Shown here: piece after piece, positions 1 to 9,228 of the stretch
Layout: each line of letters opens with the position of its first letter
Position numbering within the stretch: the first letter of the stretch is position 1
NCBI RefSeq assembly: GCF_021129305.1
Contig: NZ_JAJOMB010000021.1
Location: forward strand, 1-64,000
Reading direction: 5' to 3'
Length of the DNA stretch: 64,000 nt
Source of the DNA: Kineosporia babensis
GTDB taxonomy: Bacteria; Actinomycetota; Actinomycetes; Actinomycetales; Kineosporiaceae
The notes under the pieces: generated by a model
What the model saw: the letters and a program-made list of their open reading frames with translations, nothing else
Told to the model about the DNA's origin: nothing
Database searches by the model: none
Translations under genes and position numbers: made by a program

Positions 1-3000
1 GGCGAGCAGGCCCGTGGCGAGCAGGCCCGTGGCGAGCAGGCCCGTGGCGAGCAGAGCCGGGGTGAGCAGAGCCGGGGTGAGCGTTCCAGCGGCGAGCGCG
101 CCGGGGGCCAGCCGACCGTCCGGCCCGCGGAGATGCCGGCCCCCATGCCCTCCCCCACCTTCTCGGCGCGACAGGGCGCGGGCGCCAACTACGGCCCGCC
201 CGGTGGTCCCGAACTGCCCCCGCGCCGGGGTACAGACGGCTCCAGTTCCGAACGCGGGGCTGGCGGTGAGGGTGGTCGTTCGGGCCAGGACGGCAACGCT
301 GACGGCTACCGCGGCAATGGCGGTCCGGGCAGCCTCGGGCCGAACAACTTTGACTTGAGGCCGGCTGCGCTCGGTAGCCGGGCCGACGATGGCGCTGAAC
401 AGCGTCCGGGCGGGTTGGTCCGGCAGGAGTTCGCGCCGCAGGCCGGACAGAATCCGGGAGCGTCCGGTCTTCGGCCGGCTGGTTTCGGTGGCCGCGGCGG
501 CAACGGACCGGGATCACCGGACAGCGATTCCCGCAGCCCCGAAGCACGCGGCCCCGAAGCACGCGGCTCAGAAGCACGCGGTGCAGGCCCCCACGGCGCC
601 GACTCACGCGACTCAAGCTCGCGTGGTGTAGAGCCCCGCGGCGAGGGTTCACGATGGTCAACCCTTCAAAGCGGCTCCCCCCGCAGCGCAGACTCCCGGG
701 GCGCCGGCCCCCGCGACGCAAACTCTCGCGGCGCTGGCCCACACAGCCCCAACCCACGTGAAGCTGACTCGGGCGGCACCCACCCGCGCGGTGCTGACCC
801 CCGCAGCCCCCAACCACGCGAGGCTGGCCAACGGGACGCCCACCCGCGTAGCGCTGACCCCCGAAACCCCAACCCACGCGAGGCTGACCCCCGCGACGTC
901 AACTCACAGGAAGCTGGCTCTCGCGGCGCTGGACCACGCGGTATTGACCCTCGCGGGGTTGATCCCCGCAGCGCCAATGCGCGCGGCCCGCTGCCGTTCG
1001 GTCCTCAGCCGCGGGGCGCGTTGCCTCGTGCGGCCGGGACGGCTGGGTCGGCCGGAGCCGGGCCCCGGGAGAACGGCGATTCGCCGGCGCAGGGCTTTGC
1101 GCCGCGGCCGGGGCAGAACCGTGCCCTGCCCAGCGGTAGGTCCGAAGGCGAGGTCGGCCCGGGCCGCAACAACCCGGACCACGGCAACAGCGGAGAACGC
1201 GGCAGCGACTCGGACCGGGGTAGGGACAATGGCAACGCTGCGGCTTTGGGCGCGGCGGGGTTTGCGCCGGCCCCCGGAGGCAACCAGAGGTCTGGTGCCG
1301 GGGACCGCGGTGGTGACCAGGCACGTCCCCAGTTCGATCAGCGGGCCGACAACAACGGCGACGGTTCCGGCCCGGAAGAACTGAGCTGGGACAACCCCGA
1401 CCGCAACAACTCAAACCGCAATGGCTCCGACTACGACCCCTCGGACTACGACGACCCGGAGCAGGATCGCTCCAGGGGAGCCGCGGCACCCGACTCGGAT
1501 TCCCGCGGCTTCGCGGACACCGACTGGGAAGCCACCGAAGTCCGCCCGCTCAGCAGCCCCAACAGCCGCGTCTCCCATTCGGGCTCGGACCCCTACGGCA
1601 GCAACGACAGCGGGGGCAACGACCGAAGCGGCGGCTCCGGGGGCACCGTCGTCCCGGCAAGCCGCATCCCCGGTGGCCGTAAGAGCCTCATCATCGGCGC
1701 GGCGGTGGCGGGCAGCGCGCTGGCCGCCTACCTGGGCTTCGCCTGGCTGGAGTCGGACCGGGTCGCCGAAGGCACCAGCGTGGCCGGCGTGGACATCGGC
1801 GGGCTGAACAAGAGCGAAGCGGTCAACACGCTGAACCAGGCGTTCGCGGACCTGGACGGCAAGATCGTGCTCACCGCCTCCGAGGGCAAGGACGAAAAGG
1901 CCACCCCGATCGAAGATCTGGGCCTGACCCTGAACTCCGAAGCGGTGGCCGACCGGCTCACCGGCTTCACCGTCAACCCGGTCGCGCTCTGGAAGAAGAT
2001 GGCCGGCGGGGGCGCCGAAGAGGCCGACCCGTCGCTCTCCGACGAGAGCATCGAAAAGGGCCTGGACGCATTCCGCAAGAACTCCGGCGAGGAGCCGAAG
2101 AACGCGAAGGTTTCGTTCGACGGCACCACCCCCAAGGTCGAGAGCTCCACCGACGGCTACGAGATCGCCAGCGGCGCAGCCGGTGTGGTGCGCTCGGGCT
2201 GGCTCACCGGCGAGGTGGACGTGCCGGTTCAGCCGAAGACCCCCGAGATCAGCACCGCCGACGCCGAGAAGGTGGTCAGCGAGCAGGCCGAGCCCGCGGT
2301 CTCCGCGCCGCTGACCGTCAAGGTCGGCAAGACCGAGGTCGAACTCAGCCCCGAGCAGATCGTGCCGGCCCTCTCGTTCAAGGCCAAGGACGGCGAGCTG
2401 GCGCTGAACGTCAACGGCAAGAAGCTGCGCGAGACGGTGCTCGCCGAGGGCAAGGGCATCTCCAAGAAGCCGGTCGACGCCCAGATCGTGGTGGAGAACG
2501 GCAAGCCCAAGGTGATCCCGGGCAAGGACGGCGTCACCGTGGCCGCGGCCGCGCTGGCCGAGCAGGTGCGCGGACCGCTGGTGGCCACGGCCGCCGACCA
2601 GCGGGTGGCCGAGGTACCGACCTCCGCGCAGAAGCCGAAGCTGACCACCGAAAAGGCCGAGGGCCTGGGCGTGAAGGAGCGGATCTCGACCTTCTCCACC
2701 AACCTCACCGCCGACGCCGGCCGCACCGAGAACCTGCGGATCGCGGCCCGCGAGGTGGACGGCACCCTGGTGCTGCCGGGCGAGACCTTCAGCCTGAACG
2801 AGGTTCTCGGCGAGCGCACCGCGGCCAAGGGCTACAACCCGGCCCCGGCCATCCAGAACGGCCGTCTGGTGCAGGATTACGGCGGCGGCGTCTCGCAGAT
2901 GGCCACCACGATCTTCAACAACGTCTTCTTCGCCGGCCTGGAAGACGTCTACCACAAGCCGCATTCGTTCTACATCTCGCGCTACCCGGAAGGCCGCGAG

Positions 3001-3372
3001 GCCACGGTGAACTGGCCCACGGTCGACCTGAAGTGGAAGAACGACACCGACACGGCCGTCCTGATCAAGGCCTCGGCCAGCTCGCAGGTGACGGTGAGCT
3101 TCTACGGCACGAAGTACTGGGACATCACCGCGGGCAAGAGCGAGCGCAGCAACCTGCGCACCCCCGAGACGCACTACGACGACTCGGACGGCTGCGTGGC
3201 GCAGAGCGCGAACAGCGGTTTCGACGTCTCGATCTCCCGGACGTTCCGCAAGCCGGGTTCGGACAAGGTGGAGAAGACCGAGACCTTCCACGCCGTGTAC
3301 AACGCCGAGGACACGGTGATCTGCGGTCCGGAGCCGGGTAGCGGCGGGAAAAAGAAGAAGAACGACGACTGA
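1..3372 (+). CDS. VanW-domain surface protein, 5' end outside window
   Basis: The reading frame is open from base 1, so the true start lies upstream; 1123 residues are visible. The order is: Gly-Glu-Gln-Ala-Arg pentapeptides (about nt 1-105); a Gly/Asn-rich stretch; 33 consecutive pentapeptide units ending mostly in Arg (nt 535-1029); an acidic Asp/Ser/Asn-rich linker; one membrane segment (nt about 1684-1746, preceded by GGRK); two PG_binding_4-like repeats; and a VanW domain (about nt 2680-3130, with LPGETFSLNEVLGERT and GGGVSQMATTIFN). The tail is Lys/Asp-rich. The family is thought to act at the cell envelope on peptidoglycan; VanW itself has no proven reaction. The topology implies a long disordered cytoplasmic N-terminus and an external VanW domain. 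A shorter start at the ATG at 133 is possible, but the pentapeptide pattern running to base 1 argues against it. Confidence 0.88.
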   Translation, partial: GEQARGEQARGEQARGEQSRGEQSRGERSSGERAGGQPTVRPAEMPAPMPSPTFSARQGAGANYGPPGGPELPPRRGTDGSSSERGAGGEGGRSGQDGNADGYRGNGGPGSLGPNNFDLRPAALGSRADDGAEQRPGGLVRQEFAPQAGQNPGASGLRPAGFGGRGGNGPGSPDSDSRSPEARGPEARGSEARGAGPHGADSRDSSSRGVEPRGEGSRWSTLQSGSPRSADSRGAGPRDANSRGAGPHSPNPREADSGGTHPRGADPRSPQPREAGQRDAHPRSADPRNPNPREADPRDVNSQEAGSRGAGPRGIDPRGVDPRSANARGPLPFGPQPRGALPRAAGTAGSAGAGPRENGDSPAQGFAPRPGQNRALPSGRSEGEVGPGRNNPDHGNSGERGSDSDRGRDNGNAAALGAAGFAPAPGGNQRSGAGDRGGDQARPQFDQRADNNGDGSGPEELSWDNPDRNNSNRNGSDYDPSDYDDPEQDRSRGAAAPDSDSRGFADTDWEATEVRPLSSPNSRVSHSGSDPYGSNDSGGNDRSGGSGGTVVPASRIPGGRKSLIIGAAVAGSALAAYLGFAWLESDRVAEGTSVAGVDIGGLNKSEAVNTLNQAFADLDGKIVLTASEGKDEKATPIEDLGLTLNSEAVADRLTGFTVNPVALWKKMAGGGAEEADPSLSDESIEKGLDAFRKNSGEEPKNAKVSFDGTTPKVESSTDGYEIASGAAGVVRSGWLTGEVDVPVQPKTPEISTADAEKVVSEQAEPAVSAPLTVKVGKTEVELSPEQIVPALSFKAKDGELALNVNGKKLRETVLAEGKGISKKPVDAQIVVENGKPKVIPGKDGVTVAAAALAEQVRGPLVATAADQRVAEVPTSAQKPKLTTEKAEGLGVKERISTFSTNLTADAGRTENLRIAAREVDGTLVLPGETFSLNEVLGERTAAKGYNPAPAIQNGRLVQDYGGGVSQMATTIFNNVFFAGLEDVYHKPHSFYISRYPEGREATVNWPTVDLKWKNDTDTAVLIKASASSQVTVSFYGTKYWDITAGKSERSNLRTPETHYDDSDGCVAQSANSGFDVSISRTFRKPGSDKVEKTETFHAVYNAEDTVICGPEPGSGGKKKKNDD

Positions 3373-3376
3373 ACCA

Positions 3377-3427
3377 CAAACCAAAGGACGCCGGCGAGAC
3401 CTGGTCTCGCCGGCGTCCTTTGGTTTG
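3377..3427. terminator. Bidirectional terminator between VanW gene and oppF
   Basis: This is a perfect 24-bp inverted repeat (3377-3400 and 3404-3427) with a 3-nt loop. It is A-rich on one flank and T-rich on the other, and lies between convergent stop codons, so it can serve both strands. Confidence 0.93.
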
Positions 3428-3438
3428 TACGGGACTTT

Positions 3439-4494
3439 CTAGGCCGCAACCTCCGGCTGCGAAGGCGTGTCACCCGGGAAGTGGCACGCGGCGCGCGCCC
3501 CGGACGAGGTCAGCTCCAGGCCCGGGTCGACCTCGGCGCACTTGGCCTGGGCCTTCCAGCAACGGGTCCGGAACCGGCAGCCCGAGGGCGGGTTCGCCGG
3601 GCTCGGCGGGTCACCCTCCAGCACGATCTGGTTGCCCTTGCCGCGCATCGCCGGGTCGGGGTTGGGCACCGCCGACAGCAGCGCCTTGGTGTAGGGGTGC
3701 TGCGGGTTGTTGTAAACCTGCTCCTTGTCGCCCAGTTCGACGATCCGGCCCAGGTACATCACCGCCACCCGGTGCGAGATGTGCCGGACCACGGACAGGT
3801 CGTGGGCGATGAAGATCAGCGAGATGCCCAGCCGGTTCTGCAGGTCCTGCAGCAGGTTGATCACCTGGGCCTGCACCGAGACGTCGAGCGCGGAGACCGG
3901 CTCGTCGCAGATCAGCAGCTTCGGGTTCAGGGCCAGGCCCCGGGCGATCCCGATCCGCTGGCGCTGCCCGCCGGAGAACTGGTGGGCGTAGCGGTCGATG
4001 TGCTCGGGCGAGAGACCGACCAGCGACATCAGTTCCCGCACCCGCTCGGTGCGCTGGGCCTTGGGCACCGCGTCCGGGTGGATCTCCAGCGGCTCGGCGA
4101 TGATGTCGCCGACCGTCATCCTCGGGTTCAGCGAGGTGTACGGGTCCTGGAAGATCATCTGGACGTCGCGGCGCATCGCCTTGAGCTTGCCGCCCGAGGC
4201 CCCGACCATCTCCCGGCCGGTCAGCGAGATCGAGCCCGCGGTCGGGGTCTCCAGACCGATCAGCAGCTTGGCCAGGGTGGACTTGCCGCAGCCGGACTCG
4301 CCGACCACGCCGATCGTCTCCCCGGGCCGGACCTGCAGGTCGACCCCGTCGACCGCCTGTACGGCGCCGACCTGGCGCTTGATCACGACGCCGCTGCGCA
4401 GCGGGAAGTGCTTGACCAGGCCCTTGACGTTCATGATCGGATCCGCCGCAGCGGTGTCCGGGGCCGGTGCGGCCGGAGTCTCAGCGGACGCCAT
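3439..4494 (-). CDS. oppF: Oligopeptide/dipeptide ABC transporter ATP-binding protein (OppF/DppF type)
   Basis: This is the second ATPase of a peptide importer and powers uptake at the inner face of the membrane. Walker A is GESGCGKST, the signature is FSGGQRQRIGIARGL, and Walker B is LLICDEPVSALDVS followed by an H-loop (IAHDLSVV). The C-terminal oligopeptide-transporter extension has the Cys cluster CRFRTRCWKAQAKC typical of the Opp/Dpp ATPases. The 351-aa length is normal. It starts with ATG and overlaps the end of oppD by 14 bp, so the two are translationally coupled. It is the last gene of the oppABCDF operon, followed by a strong terminator. Exact substrate (di- or oligopeptide, or nickel) cannot be told from sequence. 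Confidence 0.95.
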   Translation of the reverse strand: MASAETPAAPAPDTAAADPIMNVKGLVKHFPLRSGVVIKRQVGAVQAVDGVDLQVRPGETIGVVGESGCGKSTLAKLLIGLETPTAGSISLTGREMVGASGGKLKAMRRDVQMIFQDPYTSLNPRMTVGDIIAEPLEIHPDAVPKAQRTERVRELMSLVGLSPEHIDRYAHQFSGGQRQRIGIARGLALNPKLLICDEPVSALDVSVQAQVINLLQDLQNRLGISLIFIAHDLSVVRHISHRVAVMYLGRIVELGDKEQVYNNPQHPYTKALLSAVPNPDPAMRGKGNQIVLEGDPPSPANPPSGCRFRTRCWKAQAKCAEVDPGLELTSSGARAACHFPGDTPSQPEVAA

Positions 4495-5536
4495 GAGCGA
4501 CGACCTCCTCGGCGAAGTGACATGCGGAGAAACGGGTTCCGTCGATCTCGACGGCCGGCGGCGGGGGGTCCTGCCGGCAGATGTCCTCGGCCCGCGGGCA
4601 GCGGGCCGCGAACGGGCAGCCGGACGGCAGGTTGAGCAGGCTCGGCGGCAGGCCGGGGATGGCGTAGAGCCGGTCCCCCGCCCCGGTCAGGCGCGGCATC
4701 GACTCCAGCAGGCCCAGCGTGTACGGGTGGGCCGGGTTGGCGAAGACCTTGGTGGCCGGGCCGTGCTCGACCGTCCGGCCGGCGTACATCACGCTGATCA
4801 TGTCCGCGGTCTCGGCCACCACGCCGAGGTCGTGGGTGATCAGGATCAGGCCGCTGCCGGTCTCCCGGCGCATCTCGGCGAGCAGTTCCATCACCTGGGC
4901 CTGGACCGTGACGTCCAGGGCGGTGGTGGGCTCGTCGGCGATGATGATGTCCGGGTCCAGCGCGATCGCCATCGCGATCATGATGCGCTGGCGCATACCG
5001 CCGGAGAACTGGTGCGGGTAGTCGGTCACCCGGGCGGCCGCGCCCGGGATCCGCACCTTGTCCATCAGCTCGATGGACTTCTTCTTCGCGTCCTTGCGGG
5101 ACATCCCGCGGTGCACGGTGAAGAGCTCACCGATCTGCTCACCGACCGTGTAGACCGGGTTCAGCGCCGACAGCGCGTCCTGGAAGACCATCGAGATGCG
5201 CTGGCCGCGGTACAGCCGGCGCTCCTTCTCGGGCATGGTCAGCAGGTCCTTGCCGCGGAACTTGATGGTCCCGGAGGTGATCTCGGCCGGCGGCATGTCG
5301 AGGATGCCCATGATCGCCTGCGCGGTCACCGACTTGCCCGAGCCGGACTCACCCAGGATGGCCAGGGTCTGGCCGCGGGCCAGGTCGAGGTCGACCTTGT
5401 TGACCGCCTGGGCCGAGCCCTCGCGGGTGCGGAACACCACGCTCAGGTCGCGCACCTGCAGCAGCGGCTGGTTCTCGTCGACCTCGGGCTTGCCCTCTTC
5501 GACGGGCGAGGTGGTCTTCTGACTGAACATGGTCAC
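4481..5536 (-). CDS. oppD: Oligopeptide/dipeptide ABC transporter ATP-binding protein (OppD/DppD type)
   Basis: This is the first ATPase of the importer. Visible motifs are Walker A GESGSGKSV, signature FSGGMRQRIMIAMAIAL, Walker B IIADEPTTALDVT and switch His in LITHDLGVVAE. The Opp-type C-terminal Cys motif CPFAARCPRAEDIC is present. The listed start is GTG at 5536, which overlaps the oppC stop by 4 bp. An ATG two codons in (5530) is equally possible; a GAAGG sequence lies 4 nt before the GTG and 10 nt before the ATG. OppD and OppF would form the ATPase heterodimer. Confidence 0.95.
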   Translation of the reverse strand: MTMFSQKTTSPVEEGKPEVDENQPLLQVRDLSVVFRTREGSAQAVNKVDLDLARGQTLAILGESGSGKSVTAQAIMGILDMPPAEITSGTIKFRGKDLLTMPEKERRLYRGQRISMVFQDALSALNPVYTVGEQIGELFTVHRGMSRKDAKKKSIELMDKVRIPGAAARVTDYPHQFSGGMRQRIMIAMAIALDPDIIIADEPTTALDVTVQAQVMELLAEMRRETGSGLILITHDLGVVAETADMISVMYAGRTVEHGPATKVFANPAHPYTLGLLESMPRLTGAGDRLYAIPGLPPSLLNLPSGCPFAARCPRAEDICRQDPPPPAVEIDGTRFSACHFAEEVVAHGVR

Positions 5537-6480
5537 ATCGCCTTCGGGTCGAGCGCCTCGCGGACGACGTCGCCGAGCGCGATGAAGGCCAGCACGGTCA
5601 GGGACAGGAAGATCGCCGGGAAGAACAGCATGTGCGGGGTGTTGCGGATGTAGGCCGCGGCGTCGTTGATCGCGATACCCCAGGACACCACCGGCGGCTG
5701 CAGGCCGATACCCAGGAACGACAGGGTCGCCTCGGCGCCGATGTACCCACCCAGGCTGATCGTGGTGATGACGATCACCGGGGCGGCCGCGTTCGGCAGG
5801 ATGTGCTTGCGGATCATCCAGCCGCGGCTGGCACCCAGCGCCCGCGAGGCGGCCACGAAGTCGGCCTGCTTCACCTGGATCACCGCCGAGCGGGCGACCC
5901 GCGCGGTGGAGGGCCAGGCCAGCACGGCGATCGCCAGCGAGACCTTCAGGACGTTGAGGAAGTCGCTGTCCGGCGGGGTCGGGATCGAGCTCAGGATGAT
6001 GATGCTGCCGAGCAGGATCGGGATACCGATGAAGATGTCGGTGACCCGGGACAGCAGGATGTCGATCCAGCCGCCGTAGAAGCCGGCGTAGATGCCCATC
6101 CCGGCGCCCAGGAGGAGCGCCATCAAGGTGGACAGGCCGCCGACCATCATCGAGGCGCGGGCGCCGTACATGGTGCGGGCGTAGACGTCGCAGCCCTGCA
6201 CGTCGTAGCCGAACCAGGCGGCGCCGCTGGGCTCCTGCCGGGACCGGGCCGCGTCGCAGGCCCGCGGGTCGACGCTGGTGAACAGGCCCGGCCAGATCGC
6301 CATCACGACCAGGACGCCGATCAGGATCAGCGAACCCCAGAACACCCAGGACCCGCGCAGGGTCTCCCAGGCGTCACCGCCGAGGGTGCGGGACCGGCCG
6401 ACCTCGGGCACCGCCGAGCTCGGGGTGCCCGGCGCCCCTTCGACCTTCTCAAGCGCAGCGACGTTGTCGGGTTCACTCAT
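5533..6480 (-). CDS. oppC: Peptide ABC transporter permease (OppC/DppC type)
   Basis: This is a membrane subunit of the peptide importer. A hydrophilic N-terminus of about 45 residues is followed by a first membrane segment (SLILIGVLVVMAIWPGLF) and a permease core with about five more. The EAA-type loop contacting the ATPases is visible around AASRALGASRGWMIRKHILPN. A short periplasmic loop carries two Cys (DPRACDAARS and VQGCDV), which could pair. The gene starts with ATG, overlaps oppB by 8 bp and oppD by 4 bp, and sits inside a tightly packed operon. Confidence 0.94.
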   Translation of the reverse strand: MSEPDNVAALEKVEGAPGTPSSAVPEVGRSRTLGGDAWETLRGSWVFWGSLILIGVLVVMAIWPGLFTSVDPRACDAARSRQEPSGAAWFGYDVQGCDVYARTMYGARASMMVGGLSTLMALLLGAGMGIYAGFYGGWIDILLSRVTDIFIGIPILLGSIIILSSIPTPPDSDFLNVLKVSLAIAVLAWPSTARVARSAVIQVKQADFVAASRALGASRGWMIRKHILPNAAAPVIVITTISLGGYIGAEATLSFLGIGLQPPVVSWGIAINDAAAYIRNTPHMLFFPAIFLSLTVLAFIALGDVVREALDPKAM

Positions 6481-7399
6481 AACGGATCCTCGGGTCGAGC
6501 CTGGCGTACAGCAGGTCCACGAGCAGGTTCACCAGCAGGATGACCAGCACCACCAGAGTGGTCACACTGACCACGGTGGCGTTCTCGCGGATGCTCAGGG
6601 CGTGGAAGAGCATTCCGCCGATGCCCTGGATGTTGAACACGCCCTCGGTGACGATCGCACCGCCGAGCAGGATGCCGACGTCGGCACCGATGTAGGTGAT
6701 CACCGGGATCAGCGAGTTACGCACCACGTGCTTGCGCAGCACCATGCCGCGGGGCAGGCCCTTGGCGATCGCGGTACGCACGTGGTCGGCCTTCAGCGTC
6801 TCCAGCAGGGTGGCCCGGGTCAGCCGGAGCACGTAGGCCAGCGACAGCGAGGCCAGCACGAAGCCCGGGAGTATCAGGTCCTCCCAGGGTGCCCCGCGCC
6901 CCACCGTCACGCTGAACAGCCCGAGCTTCACGCCCAGGAAGTACTGCAGCACGTAGCCGATGACGAAGGCCGGAAAAGAAATAGCCACGAGGCTGACGAA
7001 CAGGAAGAATCCGTCCAGATAGCCACCTCGCCGCAGAGCCGCGGCGATACCGACGCCGATGCCCAGGACGATCTCGAAGGCGATGGCCACGACGGTCAGC
7101 TTGACGGTGACCGGGAAGGCCCGGGAGGCCGCCTCGAGCACGGACTCGCCGTTCGAGGTCTGGCCGAAGTCGCCCTGCGCCATGTTCAGCATGAAGTAGC
7201 CGTACTGAATCGGCAGCGGGTCGTCCAGGTGCAGACGCTCGGTCTCGGCCTGGACGAAGCTCTCCGGGCACGGACGCTGACCGCAGCGGCTGGCGAACGG
7301 GTCACCGGGCAGGGCCCAGGCCATCGAATAGATCAGGAACGTGGTTCCGATCAGCACCGGAATCATCAGAAGCAGGCGTCTGACTACGTAACGCCCCAT
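6473..7399 (-). CDS. oppB: Peptide ABC transporter permease (OppB/DppB type)
   Basis: This is the partner permease. The classic N-terminus MGRYVVRRLLLMIPVLIG is followed by the periplasmic loop rich in Cys and Pro (GDPFASRCGQRPCPES) and the permease core with the EAA loop (RTAIAKGLPRGMVLRKHVVRN). The 308-aa length and ATG start are normal for the family. It lies 179 bp downstream of oppA, across a region with three hairpins, which may lower its expression relative to the binding protein. Confidence 0.95.
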   Translation of the reverse strand: MGRYVVRRLLLMIPVLIGTTFLIYSMAWALPGDPFASRCGQRPCPESFVQAETERLHLDDPLPIQYGYFMLNMAQGDFGQTSNGESVLEAASRAFPVTVKLTVVAIAFEIVLGIGVGIAAALRRGGYLDGFFLFVSLVAISFPAFVIGYVLQYFLGVKLGLFSVTVGRGAPWEDLILPGFVLASLSLAYVLRLTRATLLETLKADHVRTAIAKGLPRGMVLRKHVVRNSLIPVITYIGADVGILLGGAIVTEGVFNIQGIGGMLFHALSIRENATVVSVTTLVVLVILLVNLLVDLLYARLDPRIRYE

Positions 7400-7436
7400 G
7401 GCTTTCGCCTACCCTTCATGGGTTTTGCCCGCCGAT

Positions 7437-7560
7437 CGGCCGGTCCCGCGCGGTGCTGGTGCGGGACCGGCCGTCGAAAGTGTCGCGGTATTGCTTTGTC
7501 CTGCGACCGGCGCCTCATCTGTGCTGGATGAGACGCCGGCCGGGTGGTGCTGCCGGCCGG
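7437..7560 (-). promoter_or_regulatory. Hairpins between oppA and oppB (likely transcript processing or partial termination)
   Basis: Three inverted repeats lie between oppA and oppB: 7437-7449/7461-7473 (13 bp, perfect), 7507-7519/7527-7539 (13 bp, one mismatch that would pair as G-U), and 7536-7543/7553-7560 (8 bp, sharing bases with the second). No T-run follows, so full termination is unlikely. Such intercistronic stems commonly stabilise the upstream binding-protein message and reduce read-through into the permease genes; applying that here is inference. Confidence 0.7.
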
Positions 7561-7578
7561 TGAGGGCCGACGCTGCGA

Positions 7579-9228
7579 TCAGTCCGTGGCGGTCACGCTG
7601 GAGAGGTCCAGCGTGCTGCGCGGGGTGACCTTGACGTTGCTCAGACGCTCGGACCAGACCGACTGCTGAGCCTGGTACCACAGCGGGATGACCGTCATGT
7701 TCTCGGCGAGAACGGCTTCGGCCTCCTGGTAGAGGGTCAGCGCCTCGTCGCCCTCGGCGGCGTTGGCTTCCTTGATCAGCGCGTCGAACTTCGGGCTGCT
7801 GAACTCGCCGTCGTTCGAGCCGGCGCCGGTCAGGTACAGCGGCTCCAGGAAGTTCTGGATGTGCGGGTAGTCCATCTGCCAGCCGCTGCGGTGCATGTTG
7901 TCCATCTTGCGGCCCACGACGTCGGCGCGCAGGGTGGCGAAGTCGACGTACGGCTTGGCGTTGCACTCCACGCCCAGGGCGTTCTTGATGCTGTTGCAGA
8001 CCGCCTCGGCCGTCTCCTTGTTACCCGGCGAGTCGCCGTTGTAGGAGAACGAGAACGGGCCCTTGAAGTCCTGCTTGTCGAAGTACTCCTTCGCCTTGGC
8101 GGCGTCGAAGGTGCAGAACTCGCCGCAGGCGCCGGCCTTGTAGCCGTCGACGATCGGGGAGACCCAGCCGGTGGCCGGCGTACGGGCGCTGTTGAACACG
8201 TTCTTGGTGATCGTGTCCCGGTCGATCGCCAGCGACAGGGCCTTACCCAGGTCCGGGTTGTCCTTGAAGCCGTCGGCGTACTGCGGCAGGGTCACCGTCT
8301 GGATGATCCCGACGGCCTTGTCCACGAAGTGGCCGTCGCTCTCCTCCTGGTACTGGTTGTCCACCAGCGCCGACGGCGGGACCTGCTCCAGGAAGTCGAG
8401 GTTGCCGGCCAGCACGTCGGAGTAGGCGGCGGAGTCCGAGGTGTAGGTCTTGAAGATCGCCTGGGCGATCTTCGGCTTGTCCTCACCCTTGTAACCGGAC
8501 CAGACGTCCAGGGTGAAGCCGGTGTCGCCGTTGCCCTCGGTGACCTGGAACGGGCCGTTGCCGATCGGCTTCTTGCCGAACGCCTCCGGGTCGTCGAAGA
8601 AGGCCTGCGGCAGCGGGTAGAACGCCGTGTAGCCGACCATGGTCGGGAAGAACGACTGGGCGCTGGCCAGCTTGACCGTGAACTCGGTGTCGCTGACCTT
8701 CTTCAGGCCGGACAGCGTCTCGGTCTTGGGCTTGGGCGCTTCCTTCGGGCCGTCCTCGTCCGGGTCGGCCGGGTTGAGCGCCTCGAAGCCGTCGAACGAC
8801 GAGAAGAAGTAGCTGTTCAGCGCCGCGTTCGGACCGTAGGCGGTCCAGTTCCAGGCGTTGATGAAGCTGTCGGCGTCGACCGGGGTGCCGTCCTGGAAGG
8901 TCTGGCCTTCCTTCAGCTTGACGGTCCAGGTGATGTTGTCGTCCGACTCGATGGACTCGGCCATCGACATCTCCGGGGCGGCGTTGTCCGGGTTGTAGTC
9001 GACCAGCCCACGGAAGGTGTTGTCGAGGATGACACCGCCCGCCACCTCGTTGGTGTTACCGGGAACCAGGGGGTTCTGCGGCTTCACGTTGTAGATGGTG
9101 ATCGAGGCATCGGGGTTCGTGGCCCCGCCGCCGTCGCCTTCGTCGTCACTGCCGCCACCGCACGCGGTCAGGGCAAGGGCCCCCGCCGCGAACAGAGCGC
9201 TGGCAGCAAGAAGCCTGCGCTGCTTCAC
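7579..9228 (-). CDS. oppA: Peptide ABC transporter substrate-binding lipoprotein (OppA/DppA type)
   Basis: This is an extracytoplasmic solute-binding protein (SBP family 5) that delivers peptides to OppBC. A lipoprotein signal peptide ends in the lipobox LTAC, with the acylated Cys followed by GGGSDDEGDGG, a usual flexible tether. The family core includes YNPDNAAPEMSMAESIE and ITWTVKLKEGQTFQDGTPVD. Its 549 aa are typical. The start is GTG with AAGGAG about 8 nt upstream (rev. comp. of 9237-9242). It is the first gene of the operon and has a long upstream region of its own. Confidence 0.95.
   Translation of the reverse strand: MKQRRLLAASALFAAGALALTACGGGSDDEGDGGGATNPDASITIYNVKPQNPLVPGNTNEVAGGVILDNTFRGLVDYNPDNAAPEMSMAESIESDDNITWTVKLKEGQTFQDGTPVDADSFINAWNWTAYGPNAALNSYFFSSFDGFEALNPADPDEDGPKEAPKPKTETLSGLKKVSDTEFTVKLASAQSFFPTMVGYTAFYPLPQAFFDDPEAFGKKPIGNGPFQVTEGNGDTGFTLDVWSGYKGEDKPKIAQAIFKTYTSDSAAYSDVLAGNLDFLEQVPPSALVDNQYQEESDGHFVDKAVGIIQTVTLPQYADGFKDNPDLGKALSLAIDRDTITKNVFNSARTPATGWVSPIVDGYKAGACGEFCTFDAAKAKEYFDKQDFKGPFSFSYNGDSPGNKETAEAVCNSIKNALGVECNAKPYVDFATLRADVVGRKMDNMHRSGWQMDYPHIQNFLEPLYLTGAGSNDGEFSSPKFDALIKEANAAEGDEALTLYQEAEAVLAENMTVIPLWYQAQQSVWSERLSNVKVTPRSTLDLSSVTATD

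Noticed and set aside
535-1029. CRISPR-like periodicity in the first kilobase
   Set aside because: The 15-bp periodicity is in frame and codes for pentapeptide units; there are no spacers.
1411-3384. Long minus-strand open frame opposite the VanW gene
   Set aside because: It is the GC-rich antisense shadow of the VanW frame; its composition (His, Leu, Arg, Gly) and lack of domains are typical of such shadows.
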